From assembly GCA_016124275.1 (NCBI GenBank), contig WGOA01000050.1, forward strand, positions 1 through 34,740: a DNA stretch of 34,740 nucleotides, written 5' to 3'. This document shows positions 7,136 through 14,669 of this stretch, in pieces (position 1 is the first letter of the stretch; each line of letters opens with the position of its first letter). The position numbers were made by a program, and so were the translations under genes. The notes under the pieces were generated by a model. It did not search any database. It had not been told where the DNA came from and saw nothing but the letters and a program-made list of their open reading frames with translations. The DNA comes from Bacteroidota bacterium. GTDB taxonomy: Bacteria; Bacteroidota; Bacteroidia; Chitinophagales; BACL12.

Positions 7136-8782
7136 TCAAGTTTGTATAACCCCTGTACTAAAGTTTCTTTGTAAGGGCTGGTGGTCTGCGGCCTCTATGC
7201 CCATCGAGACCCATTTTCGGGTTTCCAACGGATCAATAATGGCATCAACCCACAGGCGCGCAGCGGCGTAATAGGGTTCCGTGGTGTGTTCGTAGCGTTT
7301 GGTGATTTTCTGCAATAAGGCTTCCTGCTCTTCAGCACTGGCGATACCGCCTTTGCCTTTGGCAGAAGCCATTTCAATTTGCATGAGCGTCTTTGCAGCT
7401 TGTGCACCGCCCATCACGGCCATTTTGGCGGTGGGCCAGGACACGATGAGCCGGGGGTCATAGGCCTTGCCGCACATGGCGTAGTTGCCGGCTCCAAAGG
7501 AGTTTCCGATAATAACCGTGAACTTGGGCACGGTGGAGTTTGCCATGGCATTGACCATTTTAGCCCCGTCTTTGATGATGCCCCCATGTTCAGAACGGCT
7601 GCCGACCATAAATCCCGTAACGTCCTGGAGAAACAAAAGTGGGATGCGCTTTTGGTTGCAATTCATAATGAAGCGGGCTGCTTTATCCGCTGATTCTGAG
7701 TAGATAACCCCGCCAATTTGTGTCTCGCCTTTTTTGTTGCGGACAATGCTGCGCTGATTGGCTACGATGCCCACAGCCCAACCATCGATGCGTCCGTATC
7801 CGCAAAGCAGCGTTTTGCCGTAACTGGCCTTGTACTCGTCAAACTCAGAATCGTCCAGCAATTGGCGGATAACAAGCCCCATATCGTAGGGTTTGGCCAG
7901 GCCTTCAGGGATGAGTCCGTATAGGCTTTTGGGTTCTCCTTTGGGGGGGAGGGGGGCTGCCCGGTTAAACCCGGCCCGATCGAATTTGCCCATTTTGCCA
8001 ATCAGCTCCCTGATTTTGGCCAGGCAACTGGGGTCATCCGGCATGGAATAATCGCAGATTCCTGAAATCTCGGTGGTGGTTAAGGCACCGCCGAGTGTTT
8101 CTGTGTCGATATCTTCTCCGATGGCGGCTTTGACCAGATAAGGACCTGCCAGAAAAATAGACCCGGTTCCCTCGACAATAAGCGCTTCATCGGACATGAT
8201 GGGCAGGTATGCTCCACCGGCCACGCAGCTTCCCATTATCGCAGCAATTTGGGGGATGCCCTGGCTTGACATGACCGCATTGTTGCGGAAAATGCGGCCA
8301 AAATGTTCTTTGTCCGGGAAAATTTCGTCTTGCAAGGGCAGGTACACGCCTGCACTATCCACCAGGTAAATGATGGGAAGCCGGTTCTCCATGGCGATTT
8401 CCTGTGCGCGGAGGTTCTTTTTGCCCGTGATGGGAAACCACGCGCCGGCTTTTACGGTCGCGTCATTGGCCACTACAACACACAGTCGTTTTTGGATGTA
8501 GCCCACCACCACGACTACGCCGCCTGATGGGCATCCTCCGTGTTCTGCGTACATGCCTTCGCCTGCAAAAGCGGCAATTTCAAGAAAGGGCTTGCCAGGG
8601 TCGAGCAGAAGGTTGATGCGATCCCGGGCGGAAAGTTTGTTTTTCTCCTTGAGCTGTTCATGCTTTTTAGCGCCCCCACCTAAACTGACCCGGTCCCATT
8701 TCTGTTTCATTTCTGAAACAAGAAGCCTCATAGCATCTTCATTGCGATTGGCTTCCAAGTTTTCTGCCTGCTTTTTTGACAT
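7136..8782 (-). CDS. Biotin-dependent acyl-CoA carboxylase, carboxyltransferase beta subunit (MccB-like)
   Basis: This subunit transfers carboxyl from carboxybiotin to an acyl-CoA in the cytoplasm. The 548 residues span the two crotonase-like halves of the carboxyltransferase. The first half has VDSAGVYLPLQDEIFP (about 141-156), GSCVAGGAYLP (184-194) and FLAGPYLVKAA (210-220). The second half has FLQDVTGFMVGS, then the glycine-rich GNSFGAGNYAMCG. The QDEIFPDKEHFGRIF stretch is closest to methylcrotonyl-CoA carboxylase beta subunits, so leucine degradation is the favoured role. Bacteroidota carry several relatives annotated only as acyl-CoA carboxylase, and propionyl- or other acyl-CoA substrates remain possible. 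No biotin carboxylase or biotin carrier gene lies nearby, so the alpha subunit must be elsewhere. Confidence 0.92.
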   Translation of the reverse strand: MSKKQAENLEANRNEDAMRLLVSEMKQKWDRVSLGGGAKKHEQLKEKNKLSARDRINLLLDPGKPFLEIAAFAGEGMYAEHGGCPSGGVVVVVGYIQKRLCVVVANDATVKAGAWFPITGKKNLRAQEIAMENRLPIIYLVDSAGVYLPLQDEIFPDKEHFGRIFRNNAVMSSQGIPQIAAIMGSCVAGGAYLPIMSDEALIVEGTGSIFLAGPYLVKAAIGEDIDTETLGGALTTTEISGICDYSMPDDPSCLAKIRELIGKMGKFDRAGFNRAAPLPPKGEPKSLYGLIPEGLAKPYDMGLVIRQLLDDSEFDEYKASYGKTLLCGYGRIDGWAVGIVANQRSIVRNKKGETQIGGVIYSESADKAARFIMNCNQKRIPLLFLQDVTGFMVGSRSEHGGIIKDGAKMVNAMANSTVPKFTVIIGNSFGAGNYAMCGKAYDPRLIVSWPTAKMAVMGGAQAAKTLMQIEMASAKGKGGIASAEEQEALLQKITKRYEHTTEPYYAAARLWVDAIIDPLETRKWVSMGIEAADHQPLQRNFSTGVIQT

Positions 8783-9193
8783 GCCGCGAATTTAGTGAAA
8801 TATGGCTTTGTTGCGTCGGCACAGCAGTTTCAGGTTATGCGACTGTACCCGTATTGCCCGCAGTTTCCGGCAACCGGAGAATTACCGTTGTGCTCCGGAT
8901 TTTCCAAAGCGATTGGTTAACTTTACCTGCGGCAATCCGGTACGACCAGCTCCCTCTTAATCCCCCAGGGCTTGATCGCAGCAAGGGCAAGAGGTTGTAG
9001 CGGTGCGATACTAGGATTGCCGTTTTTTTTTGAAGCTGTCCGAGCGTTTCTCTTGTCCAGAAAGTTGTCCGCCTTAACTTGTGCTTAGCTAAAAGAGGCG
9101 GGTTTCAGTTTTAGGTTAGCCCTTATTTATTGTGGAGGTTTTTGCTTTTGTTCGCTTCAGTTAACTGGACGCTCGCTTTTATCAGCAACACCT
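8783..9193. other. 411-base intergenic region between divergent genes
   Basis: This gap separates the minus-strand carboxylase gene from the plus-strand FISUMP gene and should contain both promoters. I find only weak signals: TAACTTTA at about 8918 (plus, one base from TAnnTTTG) without a -33 element, and a small hairpin TCCGG-CAA-CCGGA at 8866-8878. A T9 run lies at about 9024. The short plus-strand frame from 8776 to 9000 has no recognisable protein character. I see no RNA gene or terminator. Confidence 0.4.
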
Positions 9194-10138
9194 ATGAAGC
9201 ATTTTTTTTCCGGCATTTTGTGTCTATACTGCATCATTGGGATAACTGGATTGGTATCCGGTCAAACAAGCCCGTTTGAAAAGTCGCTTCCTTGCGGCCA
9301 GAACGCCAGGCCCTTCCCCCTAAAAAGCCAGCTTCTCTCCGATACCCAAGCCCTGCTTCAGTGGAATCCGGTCCCGCAAACTGCAGCATACCACGTGGTT
9401 GTTCAGGGTGCAGCGCTTTCAACGGGCCCTTTGCTGGATACTTTTTTAACGGACGCCCAAGTGCAGGTAGAAGAGTTGCCCTTAGGTCAGTTGCTCACCT
9501 GGACCGTACAGGCTCAGTGCCAACAAGGGGCGCTTAGTGCCTGGGGTCATGCCGATACGTTCGCTTTTCCTGACCCTGACTTTGATTGCGGTGATTTATT
9601 GGTGGATATGCGGGATGGCGAGGCTTACCGAACCGTTCAAATGGGCAGTCAATGCTGGTTTCAACAGAATCTAAACCATGACTTAGGCGAAGGGGTGTTT
9701 GGTTTTAGCACGGGTTTTAATTGCAACACGCCAGCAAAAGCTGGCCGCTTTTACAATTGGACCGCCGGAAAGGGCATAGACTCTGCTTATGCGTTCATCA
9801 TATATGGGGCAGAAGGGGAGCAGGGAGCTTGTCCGGTGGGCTGGCATCTGCCAACCATCAGCGAGTATGACCTCCTTTTTAGCGATACCAGCATCACCTT
9901 TACTACGGTGCAGATTGGCGGTGGATCGGGATTTGATGTGCATCTCGGGGGGTACATGAACACTGGCGAGCGATTTACCCAGGTGGAAACGTCCGCTTTT
10001 CTTATTACGTCCAGCCAATCGCCTTATACGGATTGGCGGATGATGGTTTATGCGTTAGATGGTCGTTTTACCAATAGCATTGAACGCGGAGAGATTACGA
10101 AGATTTGCCGAGGCTCTATACGCTGCCTGAAGGATTGA
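9194..10138 (+). CDS. Secreted FISUMP-domain protein with an N-terminal fibronectin III-like domain
   Basis: This 314-residue protein has a signal peptide (1-23, ending VSGQ). A fibronectin III-like domain follows (about 35-125, LLQWNPVPQTAAYHVVVQG and the WTVQAQC strand). A FISUMP domain (Fibrobacter succinogenes major paralogous domain) covers about 130-314. The FISUMP match rests on DMRDGEAYRTVQMGSQCWF at the start, the central GRFYNW, CPVGWHLPTISEYD (about 213-226) and the closing CRGSIRCLKD. In Fibrobacter and Bacteroidota these are abundant surface or lipoprotein domains of unknown molecular function. Cysteines are numerous in the FISUMP part, so disulfides are likely. There is no T9SS sorting tail, so the protein may be periplasmic, or be retained on the surface in another way. 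Confidence 0.85.
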   Translation: MKHFFSGILCLYCIIGITGLVSGQTSPFEKSLPCGQNARPFPLKSQLLSDTQALLQWNPVPQTAAYHVVVQGAALSTGPLLDTFLTDAQVQVEELPLGQLLTWTVQAQCQQGALSAWGHADTFAFPDPDFDCGDLLVDMRDGEAYRTVQMGSQCWFQQNLNHDLGEGVFGFSTGFNCNTPAKAGRFYNWTAGKGIDSAYAFIIYGAEGEQGACPVGWHLPTISEYDLLFSDTSITFTTVQIGGGSGFDVHLGGYMNTGERFTQVETSAFLITSSQSPYTDWRMMVYALDGRFTNSIERGEITKICRGSIRCLKD

Positions 10139-10290
10139 CGCAGGTTCTAAAGGGCATCGCTGAGCGGCCTTCATGGGCACTGGCGTGTTGCGCCCGGTTT
10201 TGTTGCCCTGCTTTTCAAGGATGGCCTCCCGTCTTGGTTCCAGGGCACGTTCTTGCCCAGAACGGTTTAGCAAGTTTTGTTGGGGTGCCC

Positions 10291-10320
10291 TTGATTTTAC
10301 CGCGGAGTTCGTTATTTTTG
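10291..10320 (+). promoter_or_regulatory. Bacteroidota-type promoter of the metal exporter gene
   Basis: TTG at 10291-10293 is followed after exactly 19 bases by TATTTTTG at 10313-10320. This matches the TTTG/TAnnTTTG arrangement of Bacteroidota promoters. The expected transcription start leaves a leader of roughly 15-20 bases before the ATG at 10344. Confidence 0.65.
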
Positions 10321-10343
10321 CAACTGAAGTGCATTTGTAGCCC

Positions 10344-11171
10344 ATGAACATTCTCGGCCTTGGAACAAGTTTCATGTTGGGCGCCCTTGATGGCGTAAGT
10401 CCTGGCCATGGTAAGTCGCTAATTGCGGCTTTCATGATTGGGGAGAAGTTGTCCTGGAGGCAAGTCGCTGCAATGGCGGGATCACTTTTGATTTCCCATT
10501 TCCTTCTGCTGATCATCCTTTCGGTGGGCTTGCAGTATGTTTTTGGGCAACAAGCCGATCTTGCCTGGATGGAATGGGTAAGCCCCATCGTAGTGATTGT
10601 TTTTGGCCTTTACCTCTTGTTTCGCTACCGCAGGCTCGCCCGGTTGACCAAAGAGCAAGGCCATGAAGCGGGATGTGAATGTGGACTCCACCATCATGGC
10701 CCTTCTCAACCTCAATCGCAGAATTTTTCTCTGTCCTTTGAGCCGATGCCCTCTACAGGTAAGCATTTGGCACCCTTTAGCCCGCATCTTCAACAGGCCC
10801 AGCAGTCTTCAAACGCCAGCCCTGCCTGGGCAGGTACAACGGAGATACGGAACGTCCGTCATGCCTCCATGTTTGGTTTTCTTTTAGGCATGGTGCCCTG
10901 CCCAATGGCGGTATCTACGATACTTTTGTCCATGACCACGGACCAATTCTCCACCGCCTTAATGGTTATTTTGGCCTATGTATTGGGCATGGCGCTCGTC
11001 TTGTTGTTGATCGCTGGTCTTTTGTTCATGGGCAGGCACCTCATTGCCGAAAAATTAGACCGGCTGCATTACCATGTGGATGTTCGGTTAGTGAGCGCGC
11101 TCATGGTCATTGGAATTGGCGTCCTGTACCTGCTGATGAACACGTTCCACCTGCATACGCACGCGGTATAG
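10344..11171 (+). CDS. NicO/RcnA-type nickel/cobalt (or related metal) transporter
   Basis: This 275-residue inner-membrane protein has about six hydrophobic helices in two halves joined by a cytosolic or periplasmic loop. The first half holds LGALDGVSPGHGKSLIAAF (about 12-30), the His/Gly helix typical of the NicO/RcnA and UreH/TauE-like exporters. The second half opens with GMVPCPMAVSTILLS, a Pro-Cys-Pro motif that mirrors it. The loop between them (about 110-175) is metal-binding in character, with CECGLHHHG and further His residues. The C-terminus ends in HLHTHAV. RcnA proteins export Ni(II)/Co(II), and the family also contains uptake members. The metal and direction here are inference. 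It has its own promoter and converges with the diheme cytochrome gene. Confidence 0.83.
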   Translation: MNILGLGTSFMLGALDGVSPGHGKSLIAAFMIGEKLSWRQVAAMAGSLLISHFLLLIILSVGLQYVFGQQADLAWMEWVSPIVVIVFGLYLLFRYRRLARLTKEQGHEAGCECGLHHHGPSQPQSQNFSLSFEPMPSTGKHLAPFSPHLQQAQQSSNASPAWAGTTEIRNVRHASMFGFLLGMVPCPMAVSTILLSMTTDQFSTALMVILAYVLGMALVLLLIAGLLFMGRHLIAEKLDRLHYHVDVRLVSALMVIGIGVLYLLMNTFHLHTHAV

Positions 11172-11210
11172 GCTCGTCAAAAAGAACGCTTCGCTGCTTT
11201 ACCCTCGCGC

Positions 11211-11252
11211 TTTTCCTTCGCCTTTCCCTCGCCTTTTCCCTTTCTCTTTTCC
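11211..11252 (-). repeat. Purine-rich low-complexity tract after the diheme cytochrome stop
   Basis: Directly past the stop at 11253 the minus strand is nearly all purine with scattered C (GGAAAAGAGAAAGGG-type units, about 40 bases). In the cytochrome frame it would read Gly/Lys/Glu/Arg repeats for about 16 codons to a TAA. It may be a decayed simple repeat or a former C-terminal extension. It occupies the gap between two convergent genes, and no hairpin terminator is visible there. Confidence 0.5.
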
Positions 11253-12326
11253 TTATGGGCAGCCTTCAGGAGACAGCGATGCGATCCACGCTTCAATGAG
11301 CGCTACGCCTTCCTGATGAATGATGGTTCGGCCTGCTTCCGGCATCATCACATTGAGTTCCACCGCATTCATCCGGAACAGCAAAATGGAGGAATCCGGT
11401 TGACCAGGAACAATATCAAAGGCGAGCCCACCCGATCCAGCTCCTGCTGCCACAGGTGGTTTGCACAAGCCCAACGCACTGGCATCCCCGTTCTCATAAT
11501 TGAGAAAGAGCCCGCTGTTGTCGGCATCTCCTTCTGGCCGATGACAATGGGCGCAATTGACATCCAGGTATGCTCTAGCCCGATCATTTAAGCTTCCGGA
11601 ACTCGGATCGTTCCAGACTGGAAGAACAGGAATGCTGGCAGGTAACCCAGTAAGCCAGCCTTTTTCTGCCCATTTTTCCAATTGGTTCGTTGTTCCGTCC
11701 GCATAGGGATAGGACCGGTTGATATTGCGGGGTTTTGGCCCAAGAGGCATAAGCGGGTCTCCAATTTGGTGGCAGTTTTGACAGTCTACCTGGTTGGGAA
11801 TAACATACTGTATGGAATTGTTTGAGCCATCCGGCTGAATCCAATTTACGGGAACAACAGCACCGGTAACGCGGTAAGTGGCTTCCGTCTGCGCATCATT
11901 CCAAAGGTAGGAGTAGGCCTTCCAGCCATCTTCATGAAGGGCAAGGATGCGAGTTTCCAGGATACGGCGACCCAGCGCCGGGTTCCGGGTATCGTTGTAG
12001 AAAAAGAAATTTTTAAACAACATCGCCCCAATGGGATACTGCAACGTGGCCTCATCCACATAGGTAATTTGCTCCCCTTCAGGCAGATAGAGAAAGCGCA
12101 GCTTTTCTGCATAGTCCGTAAACAACGGAGTATTCAAGTCATAAGGCAGAAGGTCTGGTCCTGGTTGAAGCAAGTTGAGTTCCCCGTCAAAGAGCTGGTA
12201 ATCGCTCAATTGCTCTAATGGAAGACTCTCCAGACTAAAGCCATCGCCCAAACCCTTTTTATCGCTGCACGCGGTAGCGAGAAGCAAAGAAGCCAGCAAG
12301 TAACTAAAGCCTGGTTTGAAAAGCAT
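11253..12326 (-). CDS. SO2930-family diheme c-type cytochrome lipoprotein
   Basis: The 357-residue protein starts at the ATG at 12326, four bases after the stop of the beta-helix gene. A longer frame to 12428 would run far into that gene and would bury the signal sequence. Residues 1-20 form a lipoprotein signal with lipobox LATAC (Cys20). Two haem c attachment motifs are seen, CQNCH (182-186) and CAHCH (258-262). The opening LPLEQLSDYQLFDG and the LPYDLNTPLFTDYAEKLRFLYLP block fit the SO2930/HNE_0200 family (TIGR03806). That family is known for occurring as a pair with the beta-helix family found here as its neighbour. It is presumably an electron-transfer or redox lipoprotein outside the inner membrane. 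Its partner protein and substrate are unknown. Confidence 0.9.
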   Translation of the reverse strand: MLFKPGFSYLLASLLLATACSDKKGLGDGFSLESLPLEQLSDYQLFDGELNLLQPGPDLLPYDLNTPLFTDYAEKLRFLYLPEGEQITYVDEATLQYPIGAMLFKNFFFYNDTRNPALGRRILETRILALHEDGWKAYSYLWNDAQTEATYRVTGAVVPVNWIQPDGSNNSIQYVIPNQVDCQNCHQIGDPLMPLGPKPRNINRSYPYADGTTNQLEKWAEKGWLTGLPASIPVLPVWNDPSSGSLNDRARAYLDVNCAHCHRPEGDADNSGLFLNYENGDASALGLCKPPVAAGAGSGGLAFDIVPGQPDSSILLFRMNAVELNVMMPEAGRTIIHQEGVALIEAWIASLSPEGCP

Positions 12327-12330
12327 CACT

Positions 12331-13608
12331 TTAATAGGGCAGGAGCGGGGCATCAATTGCTGTTTCTGGAAGTGGACTAAGGGTGCAATCTGCCGATGTT
12401 GGGTTGGGGATGACGTTGGCAAACTCATTAACAGCGTCTACATTGGCTACTTGTGCTCCGCCATTGTCATAGACGCAGACCTTCTGGTCGGCTTCCGGCA
12501 GGGATGCATTGAAACTTCCATCCAAAACGATATCCGGGGCAATGCTATTGGCTGTGTAAACGGCTTGCAAGGTTAACCCCAACACGCCCGCAAAGGGATA
12601 GCCTGGCGATCGGTTGAACGTATTGTCGTGGATATTGATGTTGTAAACGTAAGGATCGTAGGCAGGGTCATCATAACTGGATCCCGGGTCAAGGACTTCG
12701 AGGGTCAGGTAACTAACCACCCCAATCCCCAAGGTATTACAGCCGGTGATGCGGTTGTTGAACACCTCACAGCGATCGTAAGCCAGAATCATAATGCCAG
12801 TGCCTTCCGGGATGTTGGCTACCGCGTTGCCGGGAGGCGCGAAATTGCCTTGCGTGTTGTTGATCAAGTCGTTGTCGAAAACCCGGGTCGTGTTGCCATT
12901 CTTAATGACAGGAAGAGAAGGGAGATCAAACACCAAAATGCCCCCTGTATTCTTCGTGGCTGTATTGCCATAGACATCGGCATTAATGCAGTTCTCTACT
13001 TCAATTCCAGCGACACATTCTTCGACATAGCAATTGCGAACATGAACCTGGCGACTTTGTCCGACATAGATTCCGGCATCGGAAGCCCCGCGGACATAAC
13101 AGCCGTCAATCAAAACGTCTTCACTGGTCACCGGATAAAGGCCGTAGGCTCCGTTGGCAGAAGTTAGGGGTGTGGTGTAAACAGCGCCTACACGGAAAAA
13201 GGAGACCCCGTCTGAATCTTTGACTTTTATTCCGTCTCCAGCCATATCCCGAACGGTAAGGTCAGCGAAAATGATATCCACCATATCAGTGGCGAGAACG
13301 CCTTGAGCCCCGGAAAGCTGGGCGGAGAAGTCAAGGATGGTGACGTCTTTGCCTTCGCCACGAATCACAATACCCGTTTTGTTGGAAACAGAGAGTTGGG
13401 TATTGAACTCAAAGACTCCAGCCCGGAAATGGACGGTATCATAGTCTTCCATGTTAATGAGTGCTTCCTGCGCTGTGGTTCTGTAATCTTCATCCGCGCT
13501 GATGAACCATATGCCTTCAGGATCCAGCGAATCTTCTTTGCAGGAGGGGAGAAGCCAAAGCGGAAGCAAGGCGAGCATCCAGGGAAAAATTCGATTGGCA
13601 GCATTCAT
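12331..13608 (-). CDS. Parallel beta-helix lipoprotein paired with the diheme cytochrome
   Basis: The 425-residue protein starts at the ATG at 13608. An upstream in-frame start at 13656 lies behind the predicted promoter. The signal region ends in lipobox LLPSC (Cys23). The body consists of short beta-helix turns rich in Asn, Gly and Val, for example the stretches around VLIDGCYVRGASDAGIYVG, HVRNCYVEECVAGIEVENC and EVFNNRITGCNTLGIGVVS, each about 22-25 residues per turn. This is the TIGR03805-type right-handed parallel beta-helix, distantly like NosD and pectate-lyase folds. The C-terminus ends without a T9SS tail. The two genes are separated by four bases and certainly co-transcribed. The function of the pair is not established. 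Confidence 0.88.
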   Translation of the reverse strand: MNAANRIFPWMLALLPLWLLPSCKEDSLDPEGIWFISADEDYRTTAQEALINMEDYDTVHFRAGVFEFNTQLSVSNKTGIVIRGEGKDVTILDFSAQLSGAQGVLATDMVDIIFADLTVRDMAGDGIKVKDSDGVSFFRVGAVYTTPLTSANGAYGLYPVTSEDVLIDGCYVRGASDAGIYVGQSRQVHVRNCYVEECVAGIEVENCINADVYGNTATKNTGGILVFDLPSLPVIKNGNTTRVFDNDLINNTQGNFAPPGNAVANIPEGTGIMILAYDRCEVFNNRITGCNTLGIGVVSYLTLEVLDPGSSYDDPAYDPYVYNINIHDNTFNRSPGYPFAGVLGLTLQAVYTANSIAPDIVLDGSFNASLPEADQKVCVYDNGGAQVANVDAVNEFANVIPNPTSADCTLSPLPETAIDAPLLPY

Positions 13609-13639
13609 GGAGTGGGGATTATTAGGTTTTGATCGCTTC

Positions 13640-13669
13640 CGAATATACAAAGGCATGTTCCTATTCCAA
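13640..13669 (-). promoter_or_regulatory. Promoter of the beta-helix/diheme cytochrome operon
   Basis: On the minus strand TTG (13669-13667) is followed after exactly 19 bases by TATATTCG (13647-13640), one base away from TAnnTTTG. The inferred start of transcription lies about 25 bases before the ATG at 13608. Confidence 0.5.
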
Positions 13670-13787
13670 CAATAGTTTTGCGCGAAAATTCGCTTGGATG
13701 GGGAAGGAGCCTTTGAAAAGGATCTGGCGTTCGGATTTTGGCTGGAATAGGGATACCAATCCCGGATTCAAGACACGGTCCGTTCCC

Positions 13788-13795
13788 TATCTTTG
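13788..13795 (+). promoter_or_regulatory. -7 promoter element of the transaldolase gene
   Basis: TATCTTTG matches TAnnTTTG exactly, about 70 bases before the ATG at 13865. No TTG is found at the -33 position. It makes an upstream start codon at 13793 unlikely, since that codon would overlap the promoter. Confidence 0.45.
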
Positions 13796-13864
13796 CAAGG
13801 TCGGGAAAGCGCAGCAGAGGAACTGAGGCGTTGGTTACCTGGCTATGACTGCAACGAATCCACT

Positions 13865-14524
13865 ATGAAGTTTTTCATCGATACCGCTGACCTGAAAGAA
13901 ATTAGCGAAGCACATGCCCTCGGCGTCCTGGATGGGGTTACTACAAACCCATCGCTGATGGCAAAGTCTGGCATTACCGGCCAACAAAACATTTTGGCGC
14001 ACTACGTCAAGATCTGCGAAATGGTGGAAGGGGATGTCTCGGCAGAGGTTATTGCTACGGATTTCGCTGGTATGGTTCGGGAAGGAGAGATGCTAAGCGA
14101 ATTGCACCCCAATATTGTGGTTAAGGTGCCGATGATTGCCGATGGCGTAAAGGCGCTAAAATATTTTTCGGGCAAGGGCATCCGAACCAATTGCACCCTT
14201 GTGTTCTCCGCAGGGCAGGCAATTCTGGCTGCTAAGGCTGGGGCGAGCATGGTATCGCCTTTTATGGGACGCATTGATGACACCAACTGGGATGGCGTAT
14301 CGCTAATTGAGCAAATTGTAGGAATCTACGGAAACTATGGATTTGCCACGGAGGTGTTGGCAGCATCCATTCGCAGTTCTCTCCACATTGTGCAATGTGC
14401 AGAAGTGGGGGCAGACATTGTCACCTGTCCGTTATCGTCCATAACAGGGCTCCTTAAACATCCCCTCACCGACGTTGGATTGGAGAAATTTCTGGCTGAT
14501 TATCGCAAGGGAAACCCGGTTTAA
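13865..14524 (+). CDS. Transaldolase, small TalC/MipB type
   Basis: The 219-residue enzyme starts MKFFIDTADL and has the size of the short transaldolase / fructose-6-phosphate aldolase group, a TIM barrel of the non-oxidative pentose phosphate pathway. The Schiff-base lysine is Lys87 in NIVVKVPM. Two positions separate the activities in this group. Transaldolases carry a catalytic Glu in the SAEV strand and a Phe in the SPF loop, whereas E. coli FsaA has Gln and Tyr there. This protein has Glu61 and Phe133, so transaldolase is predicted. GVTTNPS (24-30) and the closing CPLSSITGLLKHPLTD complete the family picture. Transcription converges with secDF on a strong shared terminator. Confidence 0.92.
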   Translation: MKFFIDTADLKEISEAHALGVLDGVTTNPSLMAKSGITGQQNILAHYVKICEMVEGDVSAEVIATDFAGMVREGEMLSELHPNIVVKVPMIADGVKALKYFSGKGIRTNCTLVFSAGQAILAAKAGASMVSPFMGRIDDTNWDGVSLIEQIVGIYGNYGFATEVLAASIRSSLHIVQCAEVGADIVTCPLSSITGLLKHPLTDVGLEKFLADYRKGNPV

Positions 14525-14570
14525 TCCGTTCCAGCGTTTGTAGGATAGCGTGCTGATTCCATGCATTGCA

Positions 14571-14611
14571 CCATTAAAAAAGCCCGGCAAAGTGCCGGGC
14601 TTTTTTAATGG
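14571..14611. terminator. Bidirectional intrinsic terminator between transaldolase and secDF
   Basis: A perfect 19-base inverted repeat with a three-base loop: CCATTAAAAAAGCCCGGCA, AAG, then its exact complement. The GC core is flanked by A6 on the left and T6 on the right, so it can terminate transcription from both sides. It lies 46 bases after the transaldolase stop and 58 bases beyond the secDF stop. Confidence 0.92.
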
Positions 14612-14669
14612 GTTGTTTGATCGGCAAGTGCGGCGATATGAAAAGCCACGCCAGGTAAAAGGCTCCCGG

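Noticed and set aside
8776..9000. A 74-codon gene in the intergenic region
   Set aside because: The start overlaps the carboxylase start region on the other strand and the peptide shows no signal, domain or conserved pattern.
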